Shown: positions 21,474-33,969 of the stretch, piece after piece
Layout: each line of letters opens with the position of its first letter
How positions within the stretch are numbered: the stretch's first letter is position 1
Origin: Diplodia intermedia
Taxonomy: Eukaryota; Ascomycota; Dothideomycetes; Botryosphaeriales; Botryosphaeriaceae
Assembly: GCA_021495925.1 (NCBI GenBank)
Contig: JAKEKT010000003.1
Coordinates: forward strand, 558,001 to 622,000
Reading direction: 5' to 3'
Length of the DNA stretch: 64,000 nt
Notes under the pieces: model-generated
The model's input: the letters and a program-made list of their open reading frames with translations, nothing else
Database searches by the model: none
What the model was told of the DNA's origin: nothing
Translations under genes and position numbers: made by a program

Positions 21474-23627
21474 GAGAACAAAAAATGGTAGGGATTAGAG
21501 GCAATGATATCCATCACAAGAGTACGTGCTACCAGATGGTTGCGAGCTATGCATAGTGCCGGCGTTTGAACGAGCGGGGTGTTGAAGGCGTCTACAGGGC
21601 GGGAGGATAGACTTGCTGCGGGGCTAGTGACACCGAGTAAAAAAAAAGGACTTGATTTACGGGACCTGAAGCTCGACTGTGATGTCCACTCCAACATGAC
21701 CTATTCTGTATTTGATCAGTAGACCAAGTCCACATCAGGCGACCTTTCCTTTTACACTATCGTCGTGTCCACCGAACACGTATATTCGGACGTTTACGTC
21801 CATTTCACGTGCTTATTAGTGAAAATGCTGCAGCAACACCTCTGAGCACCCTCGTAAAATCAGCGACTAGCACACTCTACACTTTCCGGCGCCGGCTGTT
21901 TCCGCGCTGGGCGCCGATGTACGGATAAAAACCCCCGGCCCCATCCGTCGAACAGAAGCCCTTCGATTTGGCATTCCAGAAGGAGTCAAACGAAGCGGCG
22001 GCGGCGCCACATCCGGAGTGTGGCGTTTCCTCCGTCCCCGTGACCCTTCTTCTTTTCTTTTTTCTTCCGGCGGCCGCTCCCGCTTCGTACCACGCACCGC
22101 CGTCGTGTTTTTTTTTTTTTTGAAATTAAGGGGGGACGACCGCTTTCTGACCGGAAGGGCGAGCTTGGAGCGATGGTCTGGTGACCGCTACACGGGACAC
22201 GACGACCTGTAAGCGTGAGTGGTGTTGTTATCTGCGCGCTCTGTGCCGCTGTGTGGGGTACCTTGAGGTAAAGAAAACAAAAACAAAAATATGTGAGGAA
22301 CACTTTTCTGTAGCGGTTGCTGTCTTCTGGGCGCTGGATTGGCTCGAGAACGATTTGTTATCCATTTCTTCTTCTTCGGTAAGTCGTGGAGCAGGACGAG
22401 GGGCAATCATGGTTCTTCCAGCTCGGTACGTAGAACGTAGAACGAATAAAGTTGAATGATAATGGGAAGAGACTTCAAAGATGACAAGGATCTGGCTTGC
22501 CGTAGGGGGTGGCCGTTCACACCTCAAAAATATAAGCTATATGACGCAATACTGGAGCAGGTAACGGGGGCTACATATAGTCCAAGTGATTGGTTAGAGC
22601 ACGCCTGTCGTTGTGAGTGTTGATTGGACAGCCTCGAGACCCAAAAGCGGCAGGCCGATTGATCAGCTTCCACATGAGAGGATACATAGCTTAAAACCAT
22701 CACTTCCGACCTGCCAAATCTCATCTTTTACAGCTTTCGTATGAGTGAAGTGGTCGCGACCAATAGTGCCCGATTGGGCCAACTACTGGGCCGTGAGGGC
22801 GCGTAGTGACACAGTGGCTTATTACCCATCAGCCCGAGTACTTTCATCCCCTCGTATGAGGTGCAGTCGTGGTGTCGTCTCAGAAATTTGCTTACAGATC
22901 ATTCCCCTGTTCGGCTTGCTTGCCGAAGAGTAGGGGCACGGATACGCCGATGCCTCCGTGCGTTCTTACGAGTCTTCTGTTTCATGGCCTCTTGAACGTC
23001 TGAAGGGTCCTGTTTCGACGGGCGCTTCGTTTTCCGATGCACCCTGCGTTTCGGCCCCCGATACGCCCGAGCGAAGATGGGCACCAATCTATGCATTTGC
23101 TGGAGATAAAGGGACTGGGTTCGTGAGGACGATCTAACAATGGAAACATCAGCGGGCGGGGACAGATCGAGGATCAAACCAGTGTCAATTGATATATTGC
23201 AGATTTCTTTCCTTCTTCGCAACAATTTCGAAAAAAGCTTGAAAAAGATTCACCCCCTGATAAGCCTCCTGCCTCCTAGCCCGCGAACACCCGAAACTCC
23301 ATTCCCTCCTGCCGGAAGATGCGTGGGCTGATTTTCGGAATCGGACATGAACTGAAATATCCATGGGGGAGACGGAAAAAAAAAGGGAATCCATATGGAT
23401 GGGGGCGCCGATGAATGCTAAACCCCAACGGCCTAATCCAACACAACGCGGTAAAAGGAGTCTCCCTAAGACACCAGCGCAAGGATCAGCGCCTGAAACA
23501 CGTCTTATTCATGCGTGTTCAGAATGTGACTTTTCGTCCTCTGATTCCATTGGCGGCCTAATTTGCACGACACCCTGAGATTCAGTCCCATCAGGACTCT
23601 GCGCTGCTTCTCTCCGACTTGACGCGC
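21474..23627. other. Shared 3' flanks of convergent genes, no gene seen
   Basis: This 2.15-kb interval between the cyclophilin and MAPKK stops has a 14-T run at 22108-22121 and an A/T-rich stretch near 22260-22300. No frame with motifs or codon bias and no RNA gene is recognised. Confidence 0.5.
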
Positions 23628-25135
23628 TCAAATCTTCCTCGGCGGCTGCGGAAGCGGGTTGCTTGGCGGGGGTGCCGGCCTGATCGGCAATTGCATGGGC
23701 TGACCGCCAGACAATTGGCCCGCGCTGCTGGTCCTAGCTGGATATTGTGGTCTACCGTCTCGCGAGTCTTGGCTACCGGTTGAGCGTGGCGTGTTCGAGG
23801 TGGGAGTGTGTCGACCATTCGAAGCAGAGGACGGCGTCGGGCTGTGGCTAGGAGAGGCACGGAGCTGCTCACGCATCTTAGCAGATGCTGGTGTCGGCTG
23901 CAGATGAGATTTGCGGTTCTGGCGCTCCATCATGCTGACTGCCCACGCCTCAAGGTCGACCGGCGTACGCTTAGCGGCCATAAGGAAGGGATCCGTTTCC
24001 TATACGGACTGTTAGCTGAGGGTGAAATGGGATAGCTGTGAGTAGGCACATACATATAGCTCCCAAGGCGTTGGTCGCTCATCCGGATTCTTCATCAGAC
24101 AGCGGTCGATCATGTCCTCCAAGATTGAGGGGAAAGCGTCGCTCTTAGGAAGTTTAGGCGCAGGCTCGAGCACAATCTGTTGCAGGAGATCCAGAATGCC
24201 TTGCGGTCCACCGGTCTCATCGTCCGCGTCGCTGTTGAAGGGGAATTTGCCAATGGCAAGCTCCATAAGGGTCAATCCCACGCTCCAAACATCCGACTTG
24301 ACTGTGTATTTTGCGCCCTGAATCCTCTCCGGGGCCATGTAGGTGCCGGTACCGACGAACGTCTCCGCGACCGAGCCTTCGAGCTCACTCGAAACACCAA
24401 AGTCGCAAATCTTAATCTGGCCTCGGGAGTTGACCAGGATGTTGGACGGCTTCATATCGCGGTGCATGATCCGGTGCTGCTTGTAAAGGTACGAGAGGCC
24501 GCCTAGCACTGCTTCTGCAATCTTGCCAAGTACATCAACGCGGACGGGGCCGAAGTGCTTCGAAATGCCGTCGAGCGAACTGCGGTCCTGTCAGCCTTTG
24601 TCAGGGTCCTCGAGATCCGTAGATGACCTTACCCGCAATCCATATACTCCATACACATCACAACATCACCCGACTCATTCTGGAAGGCGCCATAGAACGA
24701 TACGATATACGGACAGGCGCAATCATGCATGATGCGCAGCTCGCGCACAATACGCTTGCGGACTTCGTTCTTGGCCTCGACGTGGATAATCTGAGCGGAG
24801 AATGATTAGCAACCGGAGAGCTTCGAATTGAGGCGGATGAATGCACTCACCTTGCGGGCCATGATGGCCTTGGTGGCGGCGTGCTGGACCTTGCTCACGG
24901 TTCCTCCGTTGCCGTGGCCGAGTTCTCTTATCACGATCAAGTCCTCCGCTCTCAGGTCCAGCCTGAACTCGACGCCAATCTCCAGCTGGCCAGCGGCCTT
25001 GTCGTCGTCGCGGCGCGATCCGGGCACCTGGGCGTCGGCACCAGACATGGCGGGCTTTGGTGCGGCGGCACTAAGAGCCAGACCCTTGACGTTCTTCCGC
25101 TTCATGGTGCGGACTTTGAACTGAGAATCCGCCAT
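23628..25135 (-). CDS. STE7: MAP kinase kinase, Ste7 type (pheromone/infection MAPK cascade)
   Basis: Minus-strand exons 25135-24851, 24790-24633, 24579-24054 and 23999-23628 give 446 aa. It should phosphorylate the Fus3/Kss1-type MAPK in mating and filamentous or pathogenic growth. The N-terminus MKRKNVKGLAL (11-21) is a basic-plus-hydrophobic MAPK docking motif. The kinase domain has the glycine loop ELGHGNGGTV (71-80), catalytic Lys95, HRDMKPSN (Met where Ile is usual), DFG and the activation segment SVAETFVGTGTYMAPE with Ser/Thr phosphosites, followed by SDVWSVGLTLMELAIGKFPF. The end of the kinase fold (ELYETDPFLMAAKRTPVDL) is typical of the Ste7 branch rather than Pbs2 or Mkk1/2. The tail of about 110 residues is Ser/Pro rich and ends in a proline-rich stretch. 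It is divergent from SPT6. Confidence 0.92.
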
Positions 25136-26237
25136 GATGGGCGCGTGGTTGCGTCACTGTGCTCGGTGGGGTGTGAGGGGGGCGGTGGCCGCAGAAGAGG
25201 TCAGGAGTTGAGATGCGGCGGCGTCGAGCTGAGGGCGCTGCAGCGGCGGGAAGGTGGTGCGCCAATCGGGAGTCCGCTGGCGAAAGGAGGTACCGGGTGT
25301 GGTGCCCGTCGGGCAGGGCGCCGACTATTGGATTGCCGCTTTGGGCGCGACGGTGGGTCCGGGACGAGGCAGAGGCGCTCAAGGGCAGCAGCACGAGGCG
25401 GGTGCGAGGAGCGAGGAGACAACGGCGGGCGACGGGCTGGAACCGGATTTTGGGCGGTGGTGGTTAGCGGGCGTTTGCAGTCGAGAACGCCGTGACGCGC
25501 TGGCTGCGGCGTGGGGCACGGGGCGTGCTGAGGGCGGCGGCTCAATCAGCGGGCGAGCAGCAGGACGACAGGCGCAAGACGGCGACACTGGTTCCTGCAG
25601 GCCGCGGCGCGGGCGCTCTGCTATTTGACTGAGACGGAGTCGCCAGTCATGAATATCACGGACTAGCGCCGGCGGGGCTGTTTCACTGCGGAGGCTCCTC
25701 TCTGCATGATCCGCAGAAATCATCACTCGCTGCTCAGAGCGCGCGCGGGTCGCTCAGGCTTCAACGCGGCCACGTTCAGTTTCACCTCGCCTGCGCGCGC
25801 CGGCGATCCTGCAGACGAGAGGCATGCGGTTTGCGCGTGCCGTCGCCTGGCAAGCGAGGTGATGATGCGAGGCCGTTGCGAGGAACTATAGCTGCCGCGG
25901 CCATACAACACGGCGCACAGAGGCTGCCCGCAACGACTCCCGCCGTGGTCTGGCTGCCGGCCCTGAGGCCCCGGCCCGAGTCGCCCGCTTATGTCAGCGC
26001 CCAATCCGGCGGGCGGTGAGAAAAGGCTTGGCGCGCCGCCGCCTTGGCGCCCTCAGCTTTCATGTTCACGCTGGCGTCGCGGTGACCAGCGCTGCTGCGA
26101 AGCGACAATTCCATCGACAACACGCGCCCGAGCACCTCGGCCAGCCTCCCTGTCGCGCCCACCTCCCGGCGCACCGCTTCCGCGCCACGTCAGCTATACA
26201 CGCCTTGCGACTCCCCGGCCGATCGTAACTTCACAAC
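25136..26237. other. Divergent promoter region, MAPKK and SPT6
   Basis: 1.1 kb of GC-rich sequence separates two start codons pointing away from each other. No TATA box or operator is recognised; open frames here lack motifs. Confidence 0.5.
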
Positions 26238-29200
26238 ATGGCGCATCCCCTGCTGGACACCGCCGCCGAGCTGGGCAGCGAGTCGGACGACGGCGATTAC
26301 GACGAGGAGAATGCCCCCCAGAATGCCGAGAAGCCGTCTCGCAACCGACGCGGCATCGACGATTCCAGCGAGGAGGAGGACGAGGACGACGATGAGGAAG
26401 CGGCCGCCGCTGTAAGTGCTTGCCCCACCATCATCCTGCCATTGCGTCAATATGCTCACCTTTTGTCCGTGCTAGATCCGGGAAGGCTTCATCGTTGACG
26501 AAGAAGAGGAAGACGAGGATGAGCGGCGCGCCCGCAGGCGCGAGAAGAAAAAGAGACGGCGGGCCGAGCGCGAGGAAGAAGAGGCGGCCTTGGACGAAGA
26601 GGACCTTGACCTCATCGGTGAGACTGTTCCTCGCGAGCAGCCCACTCAGGTATATACTCGCGTGACCCGGTTGAGCCAGCTGGTCCTGACATGCCACAGT
26701 CCAAATTCAAGCGCCTCAAACGCGGCCACAGGGAAGAGCGAACGGAACGGGCCCCCCGCGGTGTAGACGACATCTTCTCCGACGAAGACGAGGACCTCGG
26801 AGACGGATATGACGAGAGACCGGTCCGACGAGAACAGAGGGGCGGCGTTGCTGATGAATTCGCCGACTTCATTGAGGAAGATGTCTTTGACGACGAAGAA
26901 GGCTTGCAGGATGAGGAGGACCGAGAGGTTGCCAGACCTGGCAAGAGGCCCGTCGCCGGTGTCGGCTTTCCGGAAGCTGGATTGGACGAAGCTGAGATGG
27001 AGGATTACCGGAACGCTTTCGGTGATGGCACGGAATACGACTGGGCCTTGGAACTTCAAGAGCAGAAAGATGAGGAAGATATAGGAGACGAGAAGCCCTT
27101 GGAGCTGAAGGATGTCTTCGAGCCGTCCCAGCTCGCTGAGAAGATGATGACGGACGAAGATAACGAGATCCGCTTTACCGATGTCCCTGAACGCTTCCAG
27201 CTTGCTAGGAAGCCTTTCAAACCCCTGGAACTTGACGAGGACGAGATGGCAAACCGTTTGGGTGTAGAGTCCCTTTGGGTGTCCAAACTTCTCTGGCCCA
27301 AGAAGCGCCTTAGCCAGAGCTGCGAACAACCATTCCAGAAGGCCGTTCGCAAGGTTCTAGAGCTCATGAATATCGAGGATCTGGAGGTTCCCTTCATCTT
27401 TAACCACCGGAAAGATTACTTGATCCACTCCAGCTCCCAGCAAGACCAGGACGACATTGACGCAAATGCTGGCCCTCAGAGACTCCTTACCCAGGCGGAT
27501 CTATGGGAGATCTTTGAACTGGACCTGAAGTTCCGGGCTTTGTCGGAGAAGCGCGAGGCTCTCATAAAGACGTACGACACTCTGAGAAGCATTTCAAACG
27601 TCGAGGATTCCGTATTCGAACTGCTCCTTGCAAAGGCCGAATCGATTGAGGAGATCCAGGACATTCAAGACTACATTCACTTCACGTACTCGGCTCAACT
27701 CAAAGACGTCAACACCATGGAGGCTGAAGCCGGCACTGGTGTCCAGAAACGGACGCGTGGTGGTAATACCGTCTTTGAGAGGATCCGGGCGAGCAAAGTC
27801 TACAATCTTGTTCGCGCTATTGGCATCACACCTGATGATTATGCGAAGAACCTGCAGAAAGAAGGCCACCGTTTGTACCCTGAAGACCCCCAAGAAATGC
27901 CAGAGGATATGGCCGATCACCTTTTGGACCCTCCGGAATACCAGACTTCCGCCGTGGTCCTGCGCTCGGCAAAGGCGATGTTTGCGGAAGAACTTGTCAT
28001 GAGCCCCCGGATGAGGAGCATCATGAGACGCACCTTCTACACTGCTGGTCTCTTCGACATATACCGCACTGAGAAGGGTCTCCGCAAAATCACCGAGGAC
28101 CATCCTTACTACGAATTCAAGTATCTGCGCAATCAGGAGTACACAGCCATGGCTAGAAGACCTGAACTGTTCCTGCGGATGCTCAAGGCCGAGGACGAAG
28201 GCATGGTTGAAGTCAAGGTCCGCTTGCAGAATTATGACAGGATCAAGGAAGAATTCAGGACACTACTCAGCTCAGATGGAACCAGCGACCGTGCTATGAA
28301 CTGGAACAAGTTTCGTTCGGAGATCCTGGACATGGCTTTGCCCAAACTCGAGAGGATCATCGCCAAGGGTGTTAAGGAGACTGTCAAGGCGGAGTGTGAG
28401 AACGCCTTGGCTAGACAGTGCAAGGACAGATACGCAGAGAAGTTGGATCAGGCGCCGTACAAGCCGAAGGGAATGCAGCTTGGTACCATTCCCAGAGTCC
28501 TCGCGCTCTCCAACGGCAACGGTATTCCTGGTCGCGACGCTGTCTGCTATGCCTGGGTTGATGAAGAGGGCCGTGTACTCGAGCAAGGAAAGTTTAACGA
28601 CCTCCGGCCTGGAAACAAGGAGAAGTACGTTCCTGATGCCAAGGATATCGAGGACCTCGTCGAGCTCATCCAGCGGCGGAGACCCGATGTCATTGCTGTA
28701 TCCGGCTTCTCAGTGGAGACACGCAAGCTTTACAAGGACCTCCAGCAAATTGTGGATGACCACGATCTGCATTGCGCTGACTACGAAGACGAGGATGGCA
28801 ATGAAAAAAGCGACAAGCTTGAGATCGTCATGGTCAACGATGAGATCGCGAGACTGTACCACACCAGCGACAGGTCCCTTGTGGAACATCCTGGTCAGCC
28901 TCCCTTGGTGAGGTACTGTATCGCACTGGCTCGTTTCCTGCAAAGCCCGCTGAAGGAATACGCTGCTCTCGGCAAGGACATCATTTCGGTCGCCTTCGAC
29001 CCGAACCAGATCCTGCTTCCGCAAGACAAGCTCATGAAGTACTTGGAAATGGCCATGGTGGACATCGTGAACCTGGTCGGTATTGAGATCAACGAGGCTC
29101 TCACCGATGCTTACCTTCAAAACCTCATCCCGTACGTGTGTGGTCTTGGACCAAGAAAGGCACAGCAGCTTCTCAAAGTCACCAACCTCAACAGCGGGGT

Positions 29201-30684
29201 CGTATACACAAGAGACGAGCTTGTTGGCGATCCTGAGAAGAAGATTCTTCCAGCCGTTGGTCCCAAAGTCTGGATGAACTGTGCCAGTTTCCTCTACATC
29301 AACTACGACCCTACCGAGCCAGAGTCGGACTATCTTGACTCCACTCGTGTGCATCCCGAAGATTACGATCTCGGCCGCAAGATGGCTGCGGATGCCCTCG
29401 AGATGGACGAAGAAGATATCAAGGCCGAACAGGATGAGAACGGCCCCGGTGCGGTGGTCAAGAGACTCATCCGTGAAGATGCCCAGGAAAAAGTCAACGA
29501 CCTGGTCCTAGAGGAATATGCCGAGCAGCTGGAGGCGCAGTTCCATCAGCGAAAGCGAGCCACCCTCGAGACCATCCGCGCCGAACTACAGGTGCCTTAC
29601 GAGGAGTTGCGCAACAAGTTCACCTATATGACATCTGATGAGATCTACACCATGCTCACCGGAGAGACTCGTGAGTCGCTGGCTGAGGGCATGATCATTC
29701 CTGTCAAGATTCGGCGCGTCTTCTCCGATCATATCGAAGGCCGTCTGGATTGCGGCATGGAGGCTATTTGCAACGAACCTGAGTTCCCCAACAATGTTGG
29801 CGGGGAGCGTGGCATTGACCCGAGGCAAGTGTTCCAGTCGACCCAGACTGTGCAGGCAAAGGTTACCTTCCTCAACCGTAAGGCGTTGTCATGTCAGGTC
29901 TCTTTCAACGAGAAACAGCTCAAGGATGGTCACAACCGACACATTGATCGCCCTCGGGGCGAATGGGCTGATGATCAAGAGAGGGCCGACAAGGATGCGG
30001 AAGCCAAGGAGAAGGAGAGTAAGACAGGTCGCGCTCAACGTGTCATCAAGCACCCTCTCTTCCGGCCTTTCAATGCCGCTCAGGCCGAGGAATACCTTGG
30101 GTCCCAGGGCCGGGGCGATGTTGTTATCCGGCCTTCTTCCAAGGGGTTGGATCATCTCGCTGTCACTTGGAAGGTGTCGGACAACATCTACCAGCACATC
30201 GATGTGCTGGAGTTGGACAAGGAGAACGAGTTCAGTCTGGGACGTACCCTCAAGATTGGTGGCAAGTATACCTACAGCGATCTCGACGAGTTGATCGTGC
30301 TCCACGTCAAGGCCATGGCCAAGAAGGTCGATGAGATGATGACGGATGAGAAATACCAGAGTGGCAGCAGGGCGCAAACTGGTAAGGATTTCGCTTCAAG
30401 AACCTATAGACCGAATTTGCTGACATGATGCCACAGAACAATGGCTTACGACCTACACCGAGGCCAATCCCAGGCGTAGCATGTACGCTTTCTGCATCAA
30501 CCCGAAGTTCCCCGGGTACTTCCACCTCTGCTTCAAAGCGGGTCAGCAAGCTCCTCTAGCTTCCTGGCCCGTGAAGGTTATTCCGAACGCTTTCGAGCTC
30601 CAGAAAAACCACTACCCAGACATGCGTGCGCTGAAGAACGGATTCAAGCTGCTCTTCGCGAACAACGCTGCCAGGAAGCGGTAA
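26238..30684 (+). CDS. SPT6: Transcription elongation factor and histone chaperone Spt6
   Basis: Exons 26238-26411, 26476-26649, 26700-30381 and 30437-30684 give 1425 aa, the normal length. It travels with RNA polymerase II in the nucleus and reassembles nucleosomes. The first 250 residues are strongly acidic with basic patches, and contain [10 protein letters not shown], the Iws1/Spn1-binding type motif. Then come the helix-turn-helix and YqgF-like core ([20 protein letters not shown]), the helix-hairpin-helix and death-like regions ([17 protein letters not shown]), an S1 domain at about 1110-1190 ([19 protein letters not shown]), and tandem SH2 domains from about 1233 to the end ([26 protein letters not shown]). 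The last intron interrupts the second SH2; joining it restores [19 protein letters not shown]. The start is the first ATG after a leader lacking any in-frame upstream codons of quality. Confidence 0.97.
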
Positions 30685-33600
30685 TTGGGGCATCTAATCG
30701 GACCTTTGAGAGTAACTGCTGGTTCGGTATGGGGCATGAGGTTTAATTTGCTTTTTTTTCTTTCTTCGGAGCAATTACGATTGTTCCCCCTTCCTTTTGG
30801 CGTTTTGATTGGTTGAAGACCGGCGATTTGCACGCTGATGGGGGGGATTCACCGCAGCCCCACGTGGGAAAAAGAAAGACCCCGGCCCCAAAATCCAGTA
30901 TACTCAGCTTTGAGAAGTTTGGGCGTTTTCTTTCCCGTTTGTTTCAGTCTTTTTTCGGGGGCTTCGGCCTGCTCACGATGTTATCGTAAGTGGCAGATGG
31001 AGGGGGCATGCATTACTAGCAACGGGCCGGCTACGGAGGATGAAAAGAAAAATATCAAAAAGTATGTATGTACATCAGATTTCAGAGCGAGGGGGATGGT
31101 TTTGCTTTCCGGAAAAATGAAGTGGATGACCGAGCAGTCTGTGTGATTCGGTGGCGCGCCGTCGTGCGCTGCGTTGTGGTGTTTCGCAGAAAGGGGGATC
31201 GAACTTTCTGTGTCTGGTCGCATCACCAGAGAGAGAGAGCTTCCCGACAAGCATATTTTGGGCCTTGTACTACTACATCGGTTTCCCGCTTCGGCTAGGC
31301 AGTTGCCTTTGTCGAAGGTCGCACGGTTCTGGTACCAACCTGGGCTCTATCCGCGCGCACATGTTGCGTAAGCAATCAGATTCAGAGGAGGGCATGAGGG
31401 AGTGGCGAAAGATTAGAATGAAGGGGGTGATGGGGGCATAGTACAAAGACGATTCTTTGGGGGGAGGGAGCAGAGCAGGGGCGGAAGGCATGAAAACGGA
31501 AGGATGCACGAGACAAAGAAGTGTGATGGAGACAGGGATACGGCATGGGTGTGCCGGCCAGTGACGGCCTGAAGCTCACTCTTGGCCCCTTTCTCCAGTC
31601 GTGCGCCGGGGTTTCAGATCGTCGACGCCTAGAAGTCTCATCATGTGTTCGAACGGTCGACGGTAGGATTCGGGCGGGTTGGCAAGGCCTGACAGGTGTT
31701 CGTGATCAGGTGCGAATTGATAGCGCGTAGATGGAACCGAGTTTTTCGCCTTTGCACCATGAGCGCAGCTTCCAGCGTATCTGTTCAATGATCGAGTAAG
31801 GTGCTCTCCGTTTCTTTGTGAGAGCCAACCGCAAAGTGTTGTAGCGGCTTGGTCGACAGAAATTTGGGGGCTGCAAAACTACCCAGTCGACGTGGGTACG
31901 AGTCAACAGTCTAAGTAAACAGACAATGCCAAGGTACATACTTACTTAGCGTCCACATATTTGTAATAGCAATAGGTATCGCTCCCTTGTGAAGTGAAGA
32001 TCCAAATGTCCATCTAGATTACCGTTTTCCTTGCAGTCTTCTGGCACATCGTTATGAGGTAGAGGTAATGTCATACGGAATTTTCACCCATGTTGAACGA
32101 AGCGCGCGTCTAAATTGATGCACTAGGCGAAGATACACGCTCGTGCGGCAGAAGAGCACGACCAGAATCCTTACGCACATCGTTCTTTCGGGCGGCTGAA
32201 CGGAAAATCCTACGAGCGTCGGCAACTGTCTTGCTGCTACAAACAAGCCGCACTAGCATAACATTTACAATTCGGCAATCTCAGAAACGACAGAACGGCG
32301 CGGGTTAGAGTAGAGCTCCGGGCCTCCAAACGCTCCGTGGAAGATACGGACAGGTTTTGCTTCTATCTGTGCTGGCCTCGGCGGCACTTGGAGGAGCAGC
32401 TCCGTGGACATGAGCCATGGGGCGATACCTGTTCCTCGGTAGCCTTGCGGTTGTCGAGGTAACTTCAACGGTCGAGGACGTTGGTAGCCGATAGGGCAGC
32501 AAGGCGACAGGGATGCAGTAGAGGAGTCGGTGAGTACACGCCGTGGACCCACCACCAGACCTTGGTTTCAGCACATTGCTGGTCCATTCCAAACGAGACG
32601 TCGTTGTGAATGCTCCTGACCCGGAAGATTGGACGGGCGTAGATTGGGCAGCACTCGGGTAGGACGGGCTCAACCGAGATAACCAGGGGCCAACATGCGC
32701 GCATCTGACGACGAGCCGGCGCCGCGGTGCGTGGATGCGCTGTGGCGGCGTCGTCGGCAGCCCCAACTCATCAAGTCGGAGAAGATCATGACGGCATGCG
32801 TGAAGCAGATTCGAGCTTACCCGAATAGGCACTGCGCGAAGCCCGGGCAACACGGCCGAGAGGCCGAGCGTTGGGGTCACGCAGCAGCTCCCGAATCGTT
32901 AGCATTGCCCGTTGCGGCATGAGACAGAGGTTTTGCGTTTCCCGTTGATGGGCGACGGCATTACTTGGCACGCTCCGTCGATGTTAAATTTCCGGGCAGG
33001 CGATAAGAGACGAGCGGGCGCAGCCGAGGACGCGGATAAGGTGGTCAATCAATGCAGGCGGATGCTGTCGCGGCGACGGGCTGCGCGGCGGAAGGCGGTG
33101 TCGTGGTTGCGGCGAATTACTCGTGCGACCTGCCATCAAGCCCAAACGTGACGGGTGCCGATCAGCATTACCACCGGCGTCATAGGGATGCTTTGGATGC
33201 TTGATCGACAGGCGGCGGCGGCTCCTGAATCACGAGTGCGCGCGTGGATGGGCTGGAGTGGGCGGTGGCGGCGAGGGCGGGTCGGGGCCGGAGGGTCGAG
33301 GGGTCGCGCAGCAGGAAAAAAAGGGCAGGCCCGGCGCGCCGCTGCCTCGCTTCCTTGGCGGGGCGGACCCTTACCGGCAACGGTGCTTAGCTGCCTGCGG
33401 CTGCCGGCGGAGGTGCGGTGCTGCGTGACATTGGGGCGCCGCCGTCATTGGCAGCGGCCGCGAAACCCACCTGGCACCAGCTGCAACGGCGCCTGCTGGC
33501 ATCATTGCAAACAGGGGCGTGAAGATGCGAGGCTGCGACGATCGGGCGCGCCGGCCAGCAGGTTTCTGCTGGTCCCCGCCGTATGATCCCCCACTCGCCT

Positions 33601-33969
33601 GCCACGAGGGTGCGGCCTGGACTTTCCACTGGTGACTGCACCCAACAAGCTTGGACTTTTGGGTCATTTGGCACATGACGCGCCTGGACGGCCGTTGCGC
33701 TGAAGCGCCCGCCAAACACTCACCACGCCGTCAGCCCTCTTCAGACACCAAGCCCTCGAAGAGCCCTGCGACCGGCCAATCCTGTGTCCTCCCGCCCATT
33801 CGCACACTGCCTGCTGTGACGCCTGTTTGACTCCGGCCCTGAAGCATCGCCTCCCAGCGCCGCGCCCTCGCCCAATTCCGCTCCCGAGCGCAACACCAAC
33901 ACTCTTCGCATCCCGCCCACCGCACGCCAAACCCACCACCCGCCCGGCTCAGAGCACACGAGCGACTCA
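30685..33969. other. 3.3-kb interval with no supported gene
   Basis: It contains the SPT6 3' flank and the upstream region of the next gene, with A-rich and GA-rich stretches but no motif-bearing frame on either strand. The GC-rich minus-strand frame around 32305-32880 has no recognisable domain. Several hundred C-rich bases before 33970 look like a 5' leader. Confidence 0.5.

Noticed and set aside
32305..32880. 191-aa minus-strand frame between SPT6 and the Ser/Pro-rich gene
   Set aside because: No motif and random-looking composition.
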